Source: Grammothele lineata
Taxonomy: Eukaryota; Basidiomycota; Agaricomycetes; Polyporales; Polyporaceae
DNA: 64,000 bases
Direction of reading: 5' to 3'
NCBI GenBank assembly: GCA_002150815.3
Contig: NDFF03000026.1
Location: 62,001 to 126,000 of the forward strand
Each line of letters begins with the position of its first letter. Position 1 is the stretch's first letter. Both the position numbers and the translations under genes were made by a program. Shown piece by piece: positions 1 through 10,914 of the stretch. The notes under the pieces were generated by a model, which saw only the letters and a list, made by a program, of their open reading frames with translations, was not told the origin of the DNA and ran no database searches.

Positions 1-569
1 TACGCCTCACTCTCCCCAAGGGGGATCTCCCACGCCGTCAAGACCTTTCCGACGACCGTGAGGAGGTACTGCCCATTCCGCCCAGGGAGGAACGAAACGT
101 GCTTGACCGCGTTCGCATTCTCCTCCAGGGCGAGCGCCCCCCCTTCCTCCTCGCACCCGCGCGGGGCCGCGGAGAACTCGACCGTACGGCGCGCGCGGGG
201 GTGCGGCGCGTTCCAGTTGTCGTGGAAGCTCGACGCGTGCACCGCGCGCGCCTCGAGGTGCTCCGCGGTCAGGGCCTTGAGGTCCGCGGGCGCGGCGGCG
301 GGGACGGGGAGGCCCTTCTGGATGACGTGCCGCTTCATGGCGTCGTACCACACCCAGCGCAGCTTGCTCATCGAGCAGAGCCGCTTCGACGTCTGCGGGT
401 GCGGTCGTCGTCGCGTGTGAGAGGGCTATGGTTCGGAGAACTTTAGGTGTGGCTGAGGACGCACCTTGCGCAGCGCTAGGATGTCTTTGACGTCGATGTA
501 GCTTATGATGAGGAGGAGGACATCGTCAGGGAGGGCAGCCATGCTTGCGCGCCGGGCTGTGGGCAACAT
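1..569 (-). CDS. F-box protein, 3' part cut by window edge
   Basis: Exon 1 (569-465; ATG at 569 or the in-frame ATG at 542) encodes an F-box start reading MAALPDDVLLLIISYIDV. The donor GTGCGT at 464-463 and the acceptor CAG ending at 393 join it to exon 2 (392 to beyond base 1), which continues TSKRLCSMSKLRWVWYDAM, the second half of an F-box helix bundle. The F-box binds Skp1, so the protein is probably a substrate receptor of an SCF ubiquitin ligase. The part after the F-box (HVSFLPGRNGQYLLTVV) resembles the first strands of a WD-like or beta-propeller region, but too little is present to name the substrate domain. The gene runs off the left edge. The reading frames on the other strand here are shadows. 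Confidence 0.75.
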
Positions 570-865
570 GGTGTGAGGGGGGAAGATGAGACGGAAGGCG
601 GAGAGGCGGGGGACAGGCTCAGTCTTGTATGAGCTTCAAAGGAGCCTCCGTCTTGAGAAGGCCCGGCATCCGACACAAGGAACAAGGCCTGCCATTCTGG
701 GGAAAAACCACGTGCCGGCGTATTGACTGATCCCCGCTTTGGCGCCTCAAGTCCTCTCAGGAATCCGAGTTGGACTCCGAGTCGCGTCCTAGACTCTGCA
801 CCACCATCGGCTGCCTTCTAACCTCTGCTTGTAACTGTAACGCGCCGTTGTCGCTACGCTTTTGA

Positions 866-2267
866 ATGGCTTCTAACCCGCCACAGCCGCTGCCGCCTAG
901 TGTGCAGGCCCAACAGAGTACGACGAACATCATCACCGCGCTCGGAAATGCCTTCAAGGCGCAGAACGGGGACCCGCTCTCGGGCGAGCACATCGCTCAG
1001 CTGCTCATCGCGAACATGAGTCAGCTGGGCGAGCTTGCGAAGCAGGGAAAGCTGACACAGCAGCAAATCAACCAGGTATGCGTGGATCTTAGTCGTGATG
1101 TCCAAACTTCCAAACCACCTACAACCTACCATTCCCCGTCTCAATCGTCTAACGCGTCCCCTATATCTACCTCTTGCTGTCGTTCGTCTACCGCATACTG
1201 AAAAGCATACTCATACACCATGTTTCTAGCTCAAACAATATGCAGACAAGCACAAAGCCGCAACCACAGCCGCCGCCTCCTCGTCCACACCCGCCCAGGT
1301 GAGCCCCGTCCCGTCCACCCCCACCAGTCCCTCACTCCCGGGCACCAGCAAACTCACTATCCCGGTACACCCCAGACACCCGCCACGCCCTCCGCCTCCA
1401 CCCCAACAGCGACCCAAGCGACCGCGATCGCCGGGCTGACCCAGACGGGCAACAACGTGCCCTTCCTCGGTGCGACGCCCGTCGCCTCGACGCAGTACGC
1501 ATCCGTGAGCCCGACCCCGCCCGCGGTGCAGCAGCAGGGCGCGGTGCCGTGGGCGCCTGCGCAGCAGGGCAGGCCGTCGTTGACGGGGGGAGTCGCTGGG
1601 GGAAGGATTGCAGGTGCGTCGACGTCATTTGAAGTGAGAGTGCGAGCAAGGAGGTGCTGAGGAAGGGGGGTGGTGGGTAGGTGCGCCGCCGCAGGTCGCG
1701 AAGGCGGAGGACTCGACGCTCAACTTGGATGATGGGAGGACGAGGAGGAAGAACACGCCGGGCGATCAGAGTATGCGGAGGTCGATCCAAGACTTGGTGT
1801 CGAGTATCGACCCGAACGTGAAGATCGAGCCCGAGGTGGAGGACGTAAGTGCTCTCGTTGATATCGGTCTCGAGTAGGCGGATGTTGACGACCGGCTTCG
1901 CAGTTGTTGCTGGACATTGCGGACGAATTCATCGATTCGGTCACAAACTTCGGATGCCGGCTAGCGAAGCACAGAGGTGGGGACACGTTGGAGGTGAAGG
2001 ATTTGCAGCTACATCTCGGTACGCCTCCTTTTATTTCACGAGTTTGACATCGACCCATGAACGGTGCGACCAGAACGCAACCACAACATCCGCATACCCG
2101 GTTTCGCATCCGACGAAGCCCGAATATCGCTCTCGCAAACCGCCATCGCGCCCGCCGCCTCGACTACCGCGGGGTCGAAGAAGGGCGCACAGAACACGCA
2201 GATGACCCTCCGGAATCACCGCCTCTCCCAAGTACAGTTCGCCAAAAAGGAGGCGAAGCTCATGTAG
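866..2267 (+). CDS. TAF12: TFIID/SAGA subunit TAF12
   Basis: Six exons (866-1075, 1230-1298, 1376-1613, 1681-1844, 1904-2018, 2074-2267) join in phase to a 329-residue protein. The C-terminal third is the TAF12 histone fold: [20 protein letters not shown], then [38 protein letters not shown] and [11 protein letters not shown], with the conserved long alpha2 and the [16 protein letters not shown] segment. TAF12 pairs with TAF4 in TFIID and with Ada1 in SAGA and acts in the nucleus in RNA polymerase II initiation. The N-terminal half is Gln/Pro/Ser/Thr-rich and probably disordered, with a short conserved-looking segment near residues 20-70. The second intron (1299-1375) was placed by frame, because reading through it hits a stop in the proline-rich stretch. 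The gene is convergent with the next gene, 200 bp away. Confidence 0.9.
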
Positions 2268-2465
2268 TAGATCTGCCGTACGAGGCTCGTACCCGGAGTC
2301 GCGCGCTCTCCCTCTTTCGTTTGTGCCATTCGCCTGTATCGCATGCATTGCTTCTCTGTACGTGTACTATAGACTATCCATACGTTCTCAGCGGATCCCG
2401 ATCGGACCAGACCCTTTGGTTTGCCGTGCGTGCAACATCCTGGAGGGTTTTCACCGCAGAATTTC

Positions 2466-3719
2466 TTACGCCGCACCCTTCGGAACCGTCGCGTTTCTCG
2501 CCGCGTCCTGCTTCACTCCCTTCGCCACGCCCCTCACATCCCCCTCCCCCACCCCGTTCTCCTTCCCAGCGTCCTCCTTGCCCTCCACCGGCAACGCCGT
2601 CCCATTCTGCCCCGCCTTACCCGCATCACTAAGCGCCTTAGGCACCTCCGGCGCAGGCAGCTTCGCTTCGGGCGGCGGGGGCGTGCCGGGGCGGTTGCTA
2701 TCGACGTTGACGAGCCCGACGCGCTTCCTGCGCGCGGCCTCCTCGAGCTCGTACGCGCTCGTCGTGTTGTCCCTAAAGCTCTCCACCGCGGGGGAGCTCG
2801 GGAGGAGCGCGTCCGTGTTGAGCTCGAACGAGTGTCGTACGCTCAAGAGGCCCGCTCGGACGAGGTCGCGCGCACGGTGCGCCAACTTGGAAGCGGCGGC
2901 GGAGACGTAGTCCGCGTCGCGGACGAACCGCCTGTAGAGCGAGGGGAGGCGACCGACGCTGGACGTGGCGGCGTCGATGCGGTCGTTCGCCGCGTTGGCC
3001 TGGGCCTCGGTGGGGAACGTAGAAGTGCCCGCGGAGGCGTTGCCGAAGACCTTGCCGAGCACGGAGTGGAAGGCGTCGCTGGCTTGGTAGCGTGAGGTGC
3101 CGAGGGTCTTGAACCCGCCCCCCGTGGTGAGGAAGGCGGGGGAGAGGTCGGGCTTTACGGGGGCGTTGGAGGTGTCGACGTCGGCTGAGGAGAGGTCCAG
3201 GGCGTCGTCGTCTGAGCTGGAGGTAGCAGCAGTACCCGAAGCAGAGTGAGCCGCAGGGGTAGCCAGAGCCTCGCGCTGAGGTATGGAGGGAGCAGGCGGA
3301 GGGGCGAAGGCATAGTCGAGTGAGCTAGGAGCTGAGCTAGGACTGACAGGCACCCCGGTGGCGGTGGTGGCACGGCGAGAATGGACGACAGCAGCGGCTG
3401 CGGCGACAGACGAGGCGTGAGCCTGGTGGACCGGGGCGGCATCGAATGCGGCGGTGGGGCTGACGCCATAGTCCGCCTGGCGAAAGTCGACGTTGCGGCG
3501 GTAGACGGGGAGGTGAGCAAAGTCGCTCGCGTCGTACACGACGTCCGGGGCGTCGGTGGGCAGAGGCGGGTTGGGGACCTCAGCAGGGCCGTTGACCTTG
3601 GCGGTGAAGTCCGGCAGGATGGGAGGCAGGTTGATGACCTTGGACCACGAGAGTGGGGCGGCTTGTGTGGAGGCGGAAATGGCGAGGGCACAGAAAGTCG
3701 ACAGAGTAGCGGCACGCAT
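2466..3719 (-). CDS. secreted Ala/Ser/Pro-rich protein, unrecognised
   Basis: Single-exon reading frame of 417 residues with a clear N-terminal signal peptide (MRAATLSTFCALAISASTQA, likely cut after AQA or TQA). The mature chain is rich in Ala, Ser, Pro and Asp and has no domain I recognise. Residues about 60-330 contain several YDASDF/YRRNVDF-like and helix-forming stretches (for example LYRRFVRDADYVSAAASKLA). The C-terminus is Lys/Glu/Gly-rich and low complexity. There are a few N-glycosylation sequons (NAS, NTT, NGT, NAT) and no obvious transmembrane helix or GPI signal. High GC at codon third positions and the uninterrupted frame support it as a real gene. Its start lies 976 bp from the divergent PRM1. 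A cell-wall or secreted structural role is only a guess. Confidence 0.65.
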   Translation of the reverse strand: MRAATLSTFCALAISASTQAAPLSWSKVINLPPILPDFTAKVNGPAEVPNPPLPTDAPDVVYDASDFAHLPVYRRNVDFRQADYGVSPTAAFDAAPVHQAHASSVAAAAAVVHSRRATTATGVPVSPSSAPSSLDYAFAPPPAPSIPQREALATPAAHSASGTAATSSSDDDALDLSSADVDTSNAPVKPDLSPAFLTTGGGFKTLGTSRYQASDAFHSVLGKVFGNASAGTSTFPTEAQANAANDRIDAATSSVGRLPSLYRRFVRDADYVSAAASKLAHRARDLVRAGLLSVRHSFELNTDALLPSSPAVESFRDNTTSAYELEEAARRKRVGLVNVDSNRPGTPPPPEAKLPAPEVPKALSDAGKAGQNGTALPVEGKEDAGKENGVGEGDVRGVAKGVKQDAARNATVPKGAA

Positions 3720-4695
3720 GGTGGGACGTGGCGAAAGGAGCGTATTGGGAGCCTTGTGGGCGTGTGAGTAGGATGTGCGTCGGGCAGGGCGCGGTGGTAG
3801 ACGTCGCAGAGAAAGAGAAAGCTGAAGCTGAGCAACTCAACACCACCGCCAGCCCCATGTCGTCAGCCGCTGTTAGCTGTTAGGCTTCCAACGGCGGGCT
3901 CCCAGCTGCTCGGGCCTTGTTCGGTTCCTTTGCAATCGCCGTAGACTTCTACCTAGCTGGTCAGAGAAGCATGTCCTCCTGACGTCAGAGAGCAGACACA
4001 TTCCGCCGAGACGAGTGAAGAAGATTGCCCCTGAATGGTTCGCGTGCACGCGACGACACGACGTTAAATAGAAGTCAGCAAGGAGCGGTTCATCGACTGC
4101 AGTGAACTTCGGATGAGCTCCGGCCGTTGTTACGCCATGTCTCAGACTCTTTCCGTGGCATAGCTGTAAGTTTGTTTTCATCACCATGACGTGCACGCAT
4201 CCACGCCTCACATCGCTGAAGAGAAGAAAAAGATGGCCACTCACCTCCAAGCTGCATGTCGTCGCGAGGTGAGCTCTGTAGCCGCCGACGGTGTTGTACT
4301 ACGTGCATAGTGCACCGCTCATCGGCGAACACGGCATGCGTAGGGACCATCCGCGTGCCTCCGATGGAGATAGCCGGTCAATGTGAATGGAGAAGATGGC
4401 TGGATACGGAGCTCGTGTTGTGCAGGAGGCAGTAGCCACGGGCGCTTTCGTCGCGCTTAGGTCGCCGAAAGGCCGGGCGCTTGCCTGATCTGGAAGCCCT
4501 ATTGTGTCGACGCCTCGCGCAGAACAATGGCTGCACCGGTCACCGCGACGAACACAATGGACAGTCGCATTCTAAAAAGCATACGCCGTCTGCTAGTCAT
4601 GCCCGCGTCTCCTCTGGGACTTTTCCTCTCTTTTTCACGCTCGTCGACGACCTCCTTAGACCTTCTCTTCGTCGCCGGTCGACCCCCACGCTATC
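3720..4695. other. divergent intergenic region upstream of PRM1
   Basis: About 1 kb between two outward-facing genes. No convincing coding frame was found. Two copies of ACAATGG, 30 bp apart (4524-4530 and 4554-4560), lie about 140-170 bp before the PRM1 start and resemble HMG-box protein sites. The last 90 bp before PRM1 are pyrimidine-rich, as is usual near fungal transcription starts. Confidence 0.4.
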
Positions 4696-7600
4696 ATGGT
4701 TGACGTCGCTCACCGAATCGACTCCATAGATTACGCCCACAACATTCGCCCTTACCTCCAGCTTCCTCACCTCCTCTCCCTCACATGGCTGGCATACCCC
4801 ATCCTGTCCCTCATCTTCATCGTCTTCCGCCTTCAGATCTCCTCGGACTCTGCCCAGGATGCGGTCGCGAATGCAAAGGAAGACCTCTTGGCTAGCTGCA
4901 AGGCTGCCGAGCACGCCGCTACTTCGACTGCTAGCATGCCCCGCTATCTCGCCATCGCGACGAACCAGCAGATTACGGACGCTGTCAACGGAACGATGAA
5001 CGCAGCTCGTGCGACCATGGTTCTCGCGCTCACGGTCATGGAGGCTATCATTAACTTCATCATCGACATTTGGCGTTCAACGTTCCTCTGTTTCGTCGAA
5101 CTCGTAGTCCGCGGTGCACTGTCGATCCTAATTGGGGCTGTCAACGAGGTGAGCACTCATTCTACGATCTTATACCTAGACTATCGAGGTTTTGGAGGAG
5201 TATGCGCGCTCGTGACGGTTGTCCACAGCGTTCCTAAAAGTCCCTTTACTTACGTTTCCCTCAGATCAACTCGTTCCTTTCGAGTACCTTCAGCTCAATC
5301 CGCACTGGCATCCAGAATGACATCGGCAAGGTGAACAGCCTCATCCAGGGCTTCGTCAACACGTATAACAGCGTGCCCGTTCTCCCCGATATCTCCGTTC
5401 CCAACATCAGCGTCCCGAGCTTGGATTCGCTGCAGAATGTCACGCTCCCGTCAGACTTCACGAACGCTCTGCAGAAGCTTAACGATTCTTTGCCTACTAT
5501 CGCTGACCTCAAGAATGGCATCGAGGACATCGTGGACACTCCGTTCGAGCTTGTCAAGAAGGAAATCAACGACACGTTCATTGGTCTTACCATGAATGTG
5601 ACCGCCCTTCCCGTGCCGAGCATGAACTCCGTGACGTTCTGCGACCAGATGGACACCTCTGTCGTAGACGACCTCGGTCGTGACCTTGTCAAGGTCGTCA
5701 AGATCGGCACCGTCATCCTCATCATCCTTATCTTTCTTCTCGTCGCCGCCAACTGCGCGCTCGAGTGGTACAAGTGGCGACAGATGAAGCTCCACTTCAA
5801 CCGGATCCGCGAGGGTTTGGACTCCGACCCCGACGTTGTCAAGGTCCAGAATCCCGACGGCCGGATGATGGTCGGCATGTCCGACCACGAGCTCATGTCT
5901 ATCGAGGGCACGATGAGCCACCCACTCATTGCGAAGCTGGTCAATAAGCTCGAGACGCTCTTCCGGTTGCGCAAGGCTAAGAAGGACAAGCTCATCTGGT
6001 TCTTCCACTACGTCTTCCATCCGCCTGCGCTCGCGTGCTTCCTCATCGGCTTCTTCGGCCTGCTCTCCGTGCAGATCCAGCTCATTGCGATCGGTCCGCT
6101 GCAGGCACACTACCAGCAACAGGCCGCCTCGTCCGTATCCGACTTCTCCAGCCTCATCGCGACCTCGATCAACGCGAGCATGTACAACGACTCTGCGGCG
6201 TACGCCAACGACGTCAACGCGCGTGTAGACCACATCCAGTCGAGCATCAACGACGGCATGTTCGGGTGGGTGAACAGCACGACGACGACGCTCAACGACA
6301 CCATCAACACGTTCTACACCGACGTCCAGAACGTCGTCAACCAGGTCTTCAACGGTACTATCCTCGAGGAGCCCGTCCAGGAGTTCATCCGCTGCTTCCT
6401 CGGCTCCAAGGTCGACGCGATCGAGAACGCGCTCACCTTCCTGCACGACAACCTGCACGTCGACATCCCCCGCGTGAACGACACCGTGCTCGTCCTCTCC
6501 CCGCAGTCCGTCGACGAGGCCACGCAGCCCATCGCGCAGGCGGCCATCGGGACCGGCAACGGCAGCGGCGACGACAGCGACGGCCTCGTCGGCCGCGTCA
6601 TCAACGTGTACGTCAACTCGCTCAAGAAGGAGCGCGTCATGTTCGCGATCTTCGCCGGGCTCTGGCTCTTCGTCGTCCTCATGGCGCTCGCCATCCTCTT
6701 CTGGGACGCGTACGGCCGCGCGCTCTATCGCAAGATGCGTCGTGGTCGCCACGGCGGCGACGGGGATGCGCGGTACGTCGAGAAGGAGGCGGAGCTGTTC
6801 TACCCCGAGAAGATGGTCAAGTCGCCGCCTGCGGCGGAGAAGGGCGATCTCTCGGCGTCGTTTACGCCCCTCCGCGACCCGCCACGTCGGAAGTTCTGGT
6901 CGCTGAACAAGGAGCTTGCGCGTGGTGGTCCGGCTCCTGACCCCGTGCCTCCGCTTCCGGAGCGCGAGGCTCAGAGCTGGGATAGCATCCTCGACCACGC
7001 CGACGCGGCTGCTGCCGCTGAGGAGCAGCGTTCGAAGTCGCAGAAGCTTCGTGCGTTCTTCGCGAAGCTGAAGAAGGGCAAGACCGGCTCTGCTGAGAAC
7101 GAGGACGAAGTGCAGGGCTCGACGCTCGACATCGACCAGTGGTTCCCCGCTCCTCCGCAGGAACCTCAGCCGTACGCGGCTCAGCCTCCGCCCCTGCCCC
7201 CTCGCAAGCTCCCTTCGCCGCCTCCCCGTAAGCCAGTTCGTTCCCGGTCTCCGCCCGCCCAGCTCCCCTACGCCGCGCAGGAGCAGCCTGAGGATCCGTT
7301 CGCCGACTTTGAGCAGACTACCGGCCCTCGTCCTCCCCTCGGTCTCTCCATCGTCACCGACCCTGCGACTGTCCGCCCGAATGGCCTTCCCGTAGTCGAG
7401 CCCACCTCGGCCGGTATGAGCCCCTCCCCTGTCGTCGCCCCTCACAAGCCGTGGATGAGCACCCTCGAGCCCTCGCGCTACGTCTCCGGCGTCCCACAAG
7501 ACGTCACCGAGTCCCAGCGCAGCTCCGCGATGCCCCTCCCGCTCTATTACGGCTACGACGCCCCTCCCGCTCCCGCTCCCGCCTCGCTCGAGACCACTTC

Positions 7601-7868
7601 CGCGCACCTCCGCCCCCCGCCCTTCCACTCCCACGCGCACGCGAAGGGCAAGACCGCGCTCGCGCTCGCGGTCGACCCCGACACGAGCACGCCCGTGACG
7701 CGCCACCTGACGACGAACCACGCGCGCAAGTCCTCCCAGGCGGTGGACCCGTTCGTGACGCCCTTCGACGACGAGTACGGGCGCATGCCCCCGCCCGGGC
7801 TCTGGCCTGCGCGCTCGCGCGCCAGTGCACGCTTGAACGCGAACCCGTTCGTCGCCGTCGCGGTATAA
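4696..7868 (+). CDS. PRM1: plasma membrane fusion protein PRM1
   Basis: Two exons (4696-5148, 5265-7868) give 1018 residues. Hydrophobic segments lie near residues 27-46, 110-130, 296-315, 404-422 and 608-630, and large extracellular loops carry many N-glycosylation sequons, which is the layout of PRM1. Family-like stretches include the N-terminal [19 protein letters not shown] and [19 protein letters not shown] before the fourth helix. In yeasts PRM1 is a pheromone-induced membrane protein that promotes plasma-membrane fusion of mating cells; in filamentous fungi it also acts in hyphal fusion. After the last helix comes a long cytoplasmic tail of nearly 390 residues, rich in Pro, Ser and basic residues (repeated PPP and PPRK), longer than in yeast PRM1. 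The intron starts GTGAGC and ends CCCTCAG. A long open frame on the opposite strand (5451-7721) is a codon-bias shadow. Confidence 0.9.
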
Positions 7869-8947
7869 TACGTCTTTTCTTTTCTCTTTGCACCCTCACG
7901 TCTCCTCTACGCGCTCTTCATGGCCCACGCCCGTCTCCGCGCCGTTCACGCACCGTGTATTGGACATCCACGCTGTAGCCCTTAGTTGACTCTCCTACCT
8001 AGCTACCTACCCACTGTAGTATATACGTTCCTCGCCATAATACCCGAGCTCGAGGCAGCTCGCCGGACGTACATAATCTTGGTCGCTCGTTTCCCCCTCA
8101 CTGCCTGCTCGCTGCTCGCTACTATCCCTGGAGGTCATCGCGTGTATTATTATCACTCTCCCCGGCCGCCCCTTGGCCAGTGGTCGTCTTAGCTGTATCT
8201 ACTAATCGCACTGGGTGCCTGCTGGTCTCTCGCGCGCCACAATGGACGTCGACGATGCTTAGTTTTAAGTTACCTGGTCTGCAATGCGTGCAGTACTGTG
8301 AACAGAGTTTAAGTGTTTCTATAGCGCGGACTGCCTATTGTTCTAAGTACAGACAGTAAGTACTGTGTCCTTCACGGCGGAACGCATACATATTGTATGG
8401 GGCTACCATGAGCAGCGCAAGCGGCTGACTGAAATTCGTGCCAATGAGTGCGCTGACTGAGCGTCCTGGATGACCTCGAAGCGCCGGTGAATCAGCAGCC
8501 TCTCTAATATTTCCGTGGGAGCAAACTTCCTATCATGTGGGGTGAGTAAGCTCCTATGGAGATCGCATCGGGTCGTTCTTGTCGTCTCAGCGCAGGGCTG
8601 CTTTCAATTCCCATCAAACTCGTCCAACGATCCTCTCCGCATGAATCATCGAATTCGACAACCTTCTACTTTGTCATGCACTGCTTGCGCGATGGTTCTC
8701 TGTAGCGTTTGGGAAGCTGTTTTCTGCCATGATGGCTGGTAAGATGGTCTCTGAGGATGACAATCCAGCTCGAAGCGGCTCGAGCCTCCTGCATGAAGTT
8801 TGCGATGATAGTACAGAGGTTCCGTCCCGTATATAACCAGCGGGCCAGGAACGACTCGAAATCATCAGTCTCTCAACCCACTCATCCACACCAGCCATCC
8901 AACCCAGAACTCCCCTCGTAGCCTCTTCCCACTCACCGCACCACACA
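7869..8947. other. intergenic region
   Basis: 1.08 kb between PRM1 and the next gene on the same strand. No coding signal was recognised. It should contain the PRM1 3' end and the promoter of the downstream gene, including the TATA element at 8830. Confidence 0.4.
8830..8836 (+). promoter_or_regulatory. TATA box of the NAD(P)-binding protein gene
   Basis: TATATAA about 118 bp before the ATG at 8948. Position and sequence fit a core promoter element. Confidence 0.5.
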
Positions 8948-10426
8948 ATGTCTATCCTCAGCGCCCTCAAGTCTCACCTTCGCCTGAAGAAGACTACTGG
9001 CAAAGTTCCTGTTCTTTTCCTTGGTGCCACAGGTATGCTTCCCCAATTAACCCTCCAAAGCTGTGGGTTACTGACTGAGGTGCTTTCTAGGATACCTTGG
9101 TGGCACCTTCCTGAGTCAAATCCTCACGACGCCTAAACTCCTCGAAAAGATCGACCTCACGCTTTACATTCGCTCTGCGGAGAAGGCCAAGCGCTTCGAG
9201 AACGAGTTTGGAGTCAAGACCGTCGTTGGGACTCTAGCCGAGCTCGAGAAGCTCGAGAAGGTAGCTGAGAACGCTCACATCGTCATCTCTATTGTGAGCC
9301 ATCCCTTCGACGTCGAGGATTACATCGTCTAGAGTACTGATATAAATTGATAGGCCAACGCAGATGACACCGACATGACTAAGGCTATCCTCAGGGGTCT
9401 TAAGACACGGCATGCGAAGCTCAACGATCGCCCCGTCGTCTTCCACACTGTGAGCACAGTGCTCGATGGCAATGTATACGGTCGATAGTTTACCCATTAA
9501 TCCTCTAGTCGGGTACCGGGGTGCTCATCGACTGGACGTACAAGCTTGGAAACCACATCGACGACCGTATCTACTCCGATCTCGACCTCGAACGCCTCGA
9601 AAGCATCGACCCCCAGGCGCTCCACCGTCCAGTTGATCTCCTCTTCCTCGAAGCTGACAAACAAGGTAACGTCTTTTTTCACCCTTGCCTTGTAGACAGC
9701 CACGCTCACGATGAACTCCTCCTGAATGCTCAGGCTACACCCGCCTCATTCTCGGCTGCCCTCCGACGATCTTCGGCGCGCCTGAGGGTATCCTCTTCGA
9801 CAAGAAACTCGCGAACAACCACTCCATCCAGATCCCCGGTCTCATCCGCGCCGCAATCGAACGCAAGCGCGTGGGACTGGTCGGAAATGGGGATGCCATC
9901 TGGGACCACGTCCACGTCGTCGACTGTGAGTGCCACGCTCTACCTTTCCCTCCCTACATGTTGTGCTCACCCCCAGTTCGTGTCCTAGTGGCCAACCTAT
10001 ACATGCTCATCCTCGACAACGCGATCCATGATTCGAGCAAGCTCACGTACGGCCGCGAGGGGTGGTACTTTGCCGAGAACGGCGAGCACTCACATCGCGA
10101 GCTCGCGGAACACCTCGGGCAGGCCCTATACGAGCTCGGTGCGGTCGAGAGCCCCGAGCCGGTTCGCTTCCTGACGCAGGAAGAAGTCGACGAGAATGCA
10201 CAGAAGGTGAGCGCAAGCCGTTCGGAACTCGATGCGTACAGCGGATGTTGATCATAGGGATGAATAGGAACGTAACGTGGCCAACGGCACGAATGCACGG
10301 TCGCGTGCACATCGCGCCAGGCGACAGCTCGGCTGGGCTCCGACGAGGGGCGTTGAGGCTCTTTGGGCTAGCCTCAAGCCTGAGGCGCAAGTCATTCTCA
10401 GGGAACAAGCTGCAGCGAGCGCGTAG
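8948..10426 (+). CDS. NAD(P)-binding Rossmann-fold protein (extended/atypical SDR, NmrA/epimerase-like)
   Basis: Seven exons (8948-9032, 9091-9293, 9354-9449, 9509-9665, 9734-9925, 9989-10206, 10268-10426) join in phase to 369 residues. The N-terminal dinucleotide-binding motif is VLFLGATGYLGGTFL (GxxGYxGG), near residues 22-36. It is followed by an IRSAEKAKRFE segment at the end of beta2, a position that often selects NADPH, and by VVGTLAELEKLEKVAENAH and HIVISIANADD, typical of this superfamily. Later blocks HVHVVDLANLY and YFAENGEHSHRELA resemble the substrate-side region of fungal epimerase-like proteins. No catalytic YxxxK is obvious, so an NmrA-like sensor or an isomerase-type enzyme are both possible. 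The substrate cannot be told from sequence. The protein is probably cytosolic, since no signal peptide or transmembrane segment is visible. Confidence 0.8.
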
Positions 10427-10914
10427 CTGTATACCCTCGGAGTACTTACAGTCTAACTTCGGTCTTCTTCATTACATGGTCTCTGGACATCGATGTATCA
10501 TAGTACTCATCCGCACCTAATGCGACTATATTCCGTCTTTCTGAACTGTGGAAGTCCGTCAAAATCACGGGTGCCCCTCCTCATTGTGGCGTGATTTGGT
10601 CTTTTCCTGAGGCAAGCCTCGGCCATCTGGCCTTGGCTCGATCGTAGATTCGGAACGGAATTCGGAAAGGAGGGCAAACGTTGAACCTTTGCGGGGTAGC
10701 AGACGCCCGCACGTGGGGTCACGGCCAATGAGTGAGCATAGAATTAGTCAGGACCAATCACGTGGCATGCATAATGAGACCATAGCGCTCAACAGACGCG
10801 GGGCAAGCAAGTCAGAGAGAAGAGGCCGCTCGCTCATATCTACGCTCTCTCGTCTCGAAGTTCCTCCATCATCCGCTAGATTCTCTCTAGATTACCATAC
10901 TACATCCCCTAGAC
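10427..10914. other. intergenic region, promoter of CCP1
   Basis: 488 bp with no coding signal. The last 60 bp before the CCP1 start are TC/AC-rich, typical of a fungal transcription start zone. No clear TATA box was seen. Confidence 0.35.

Noticed and set aside
2323..3095. Plus-strand frames opposite the secreted protein gene
   Set aside because: They lack motifs and starts; the minus frame has a signal peptide and full-length continuity.
5451..7721. 756-codon open frame on the minus strand opposite PRM1
   Set aside because: Its translation is Arg/Glu/Val/Asp-rich low complexity. It mirrors GC-rich codons of PRM1, which has family motifs and transmembrane helices in the plus frame.
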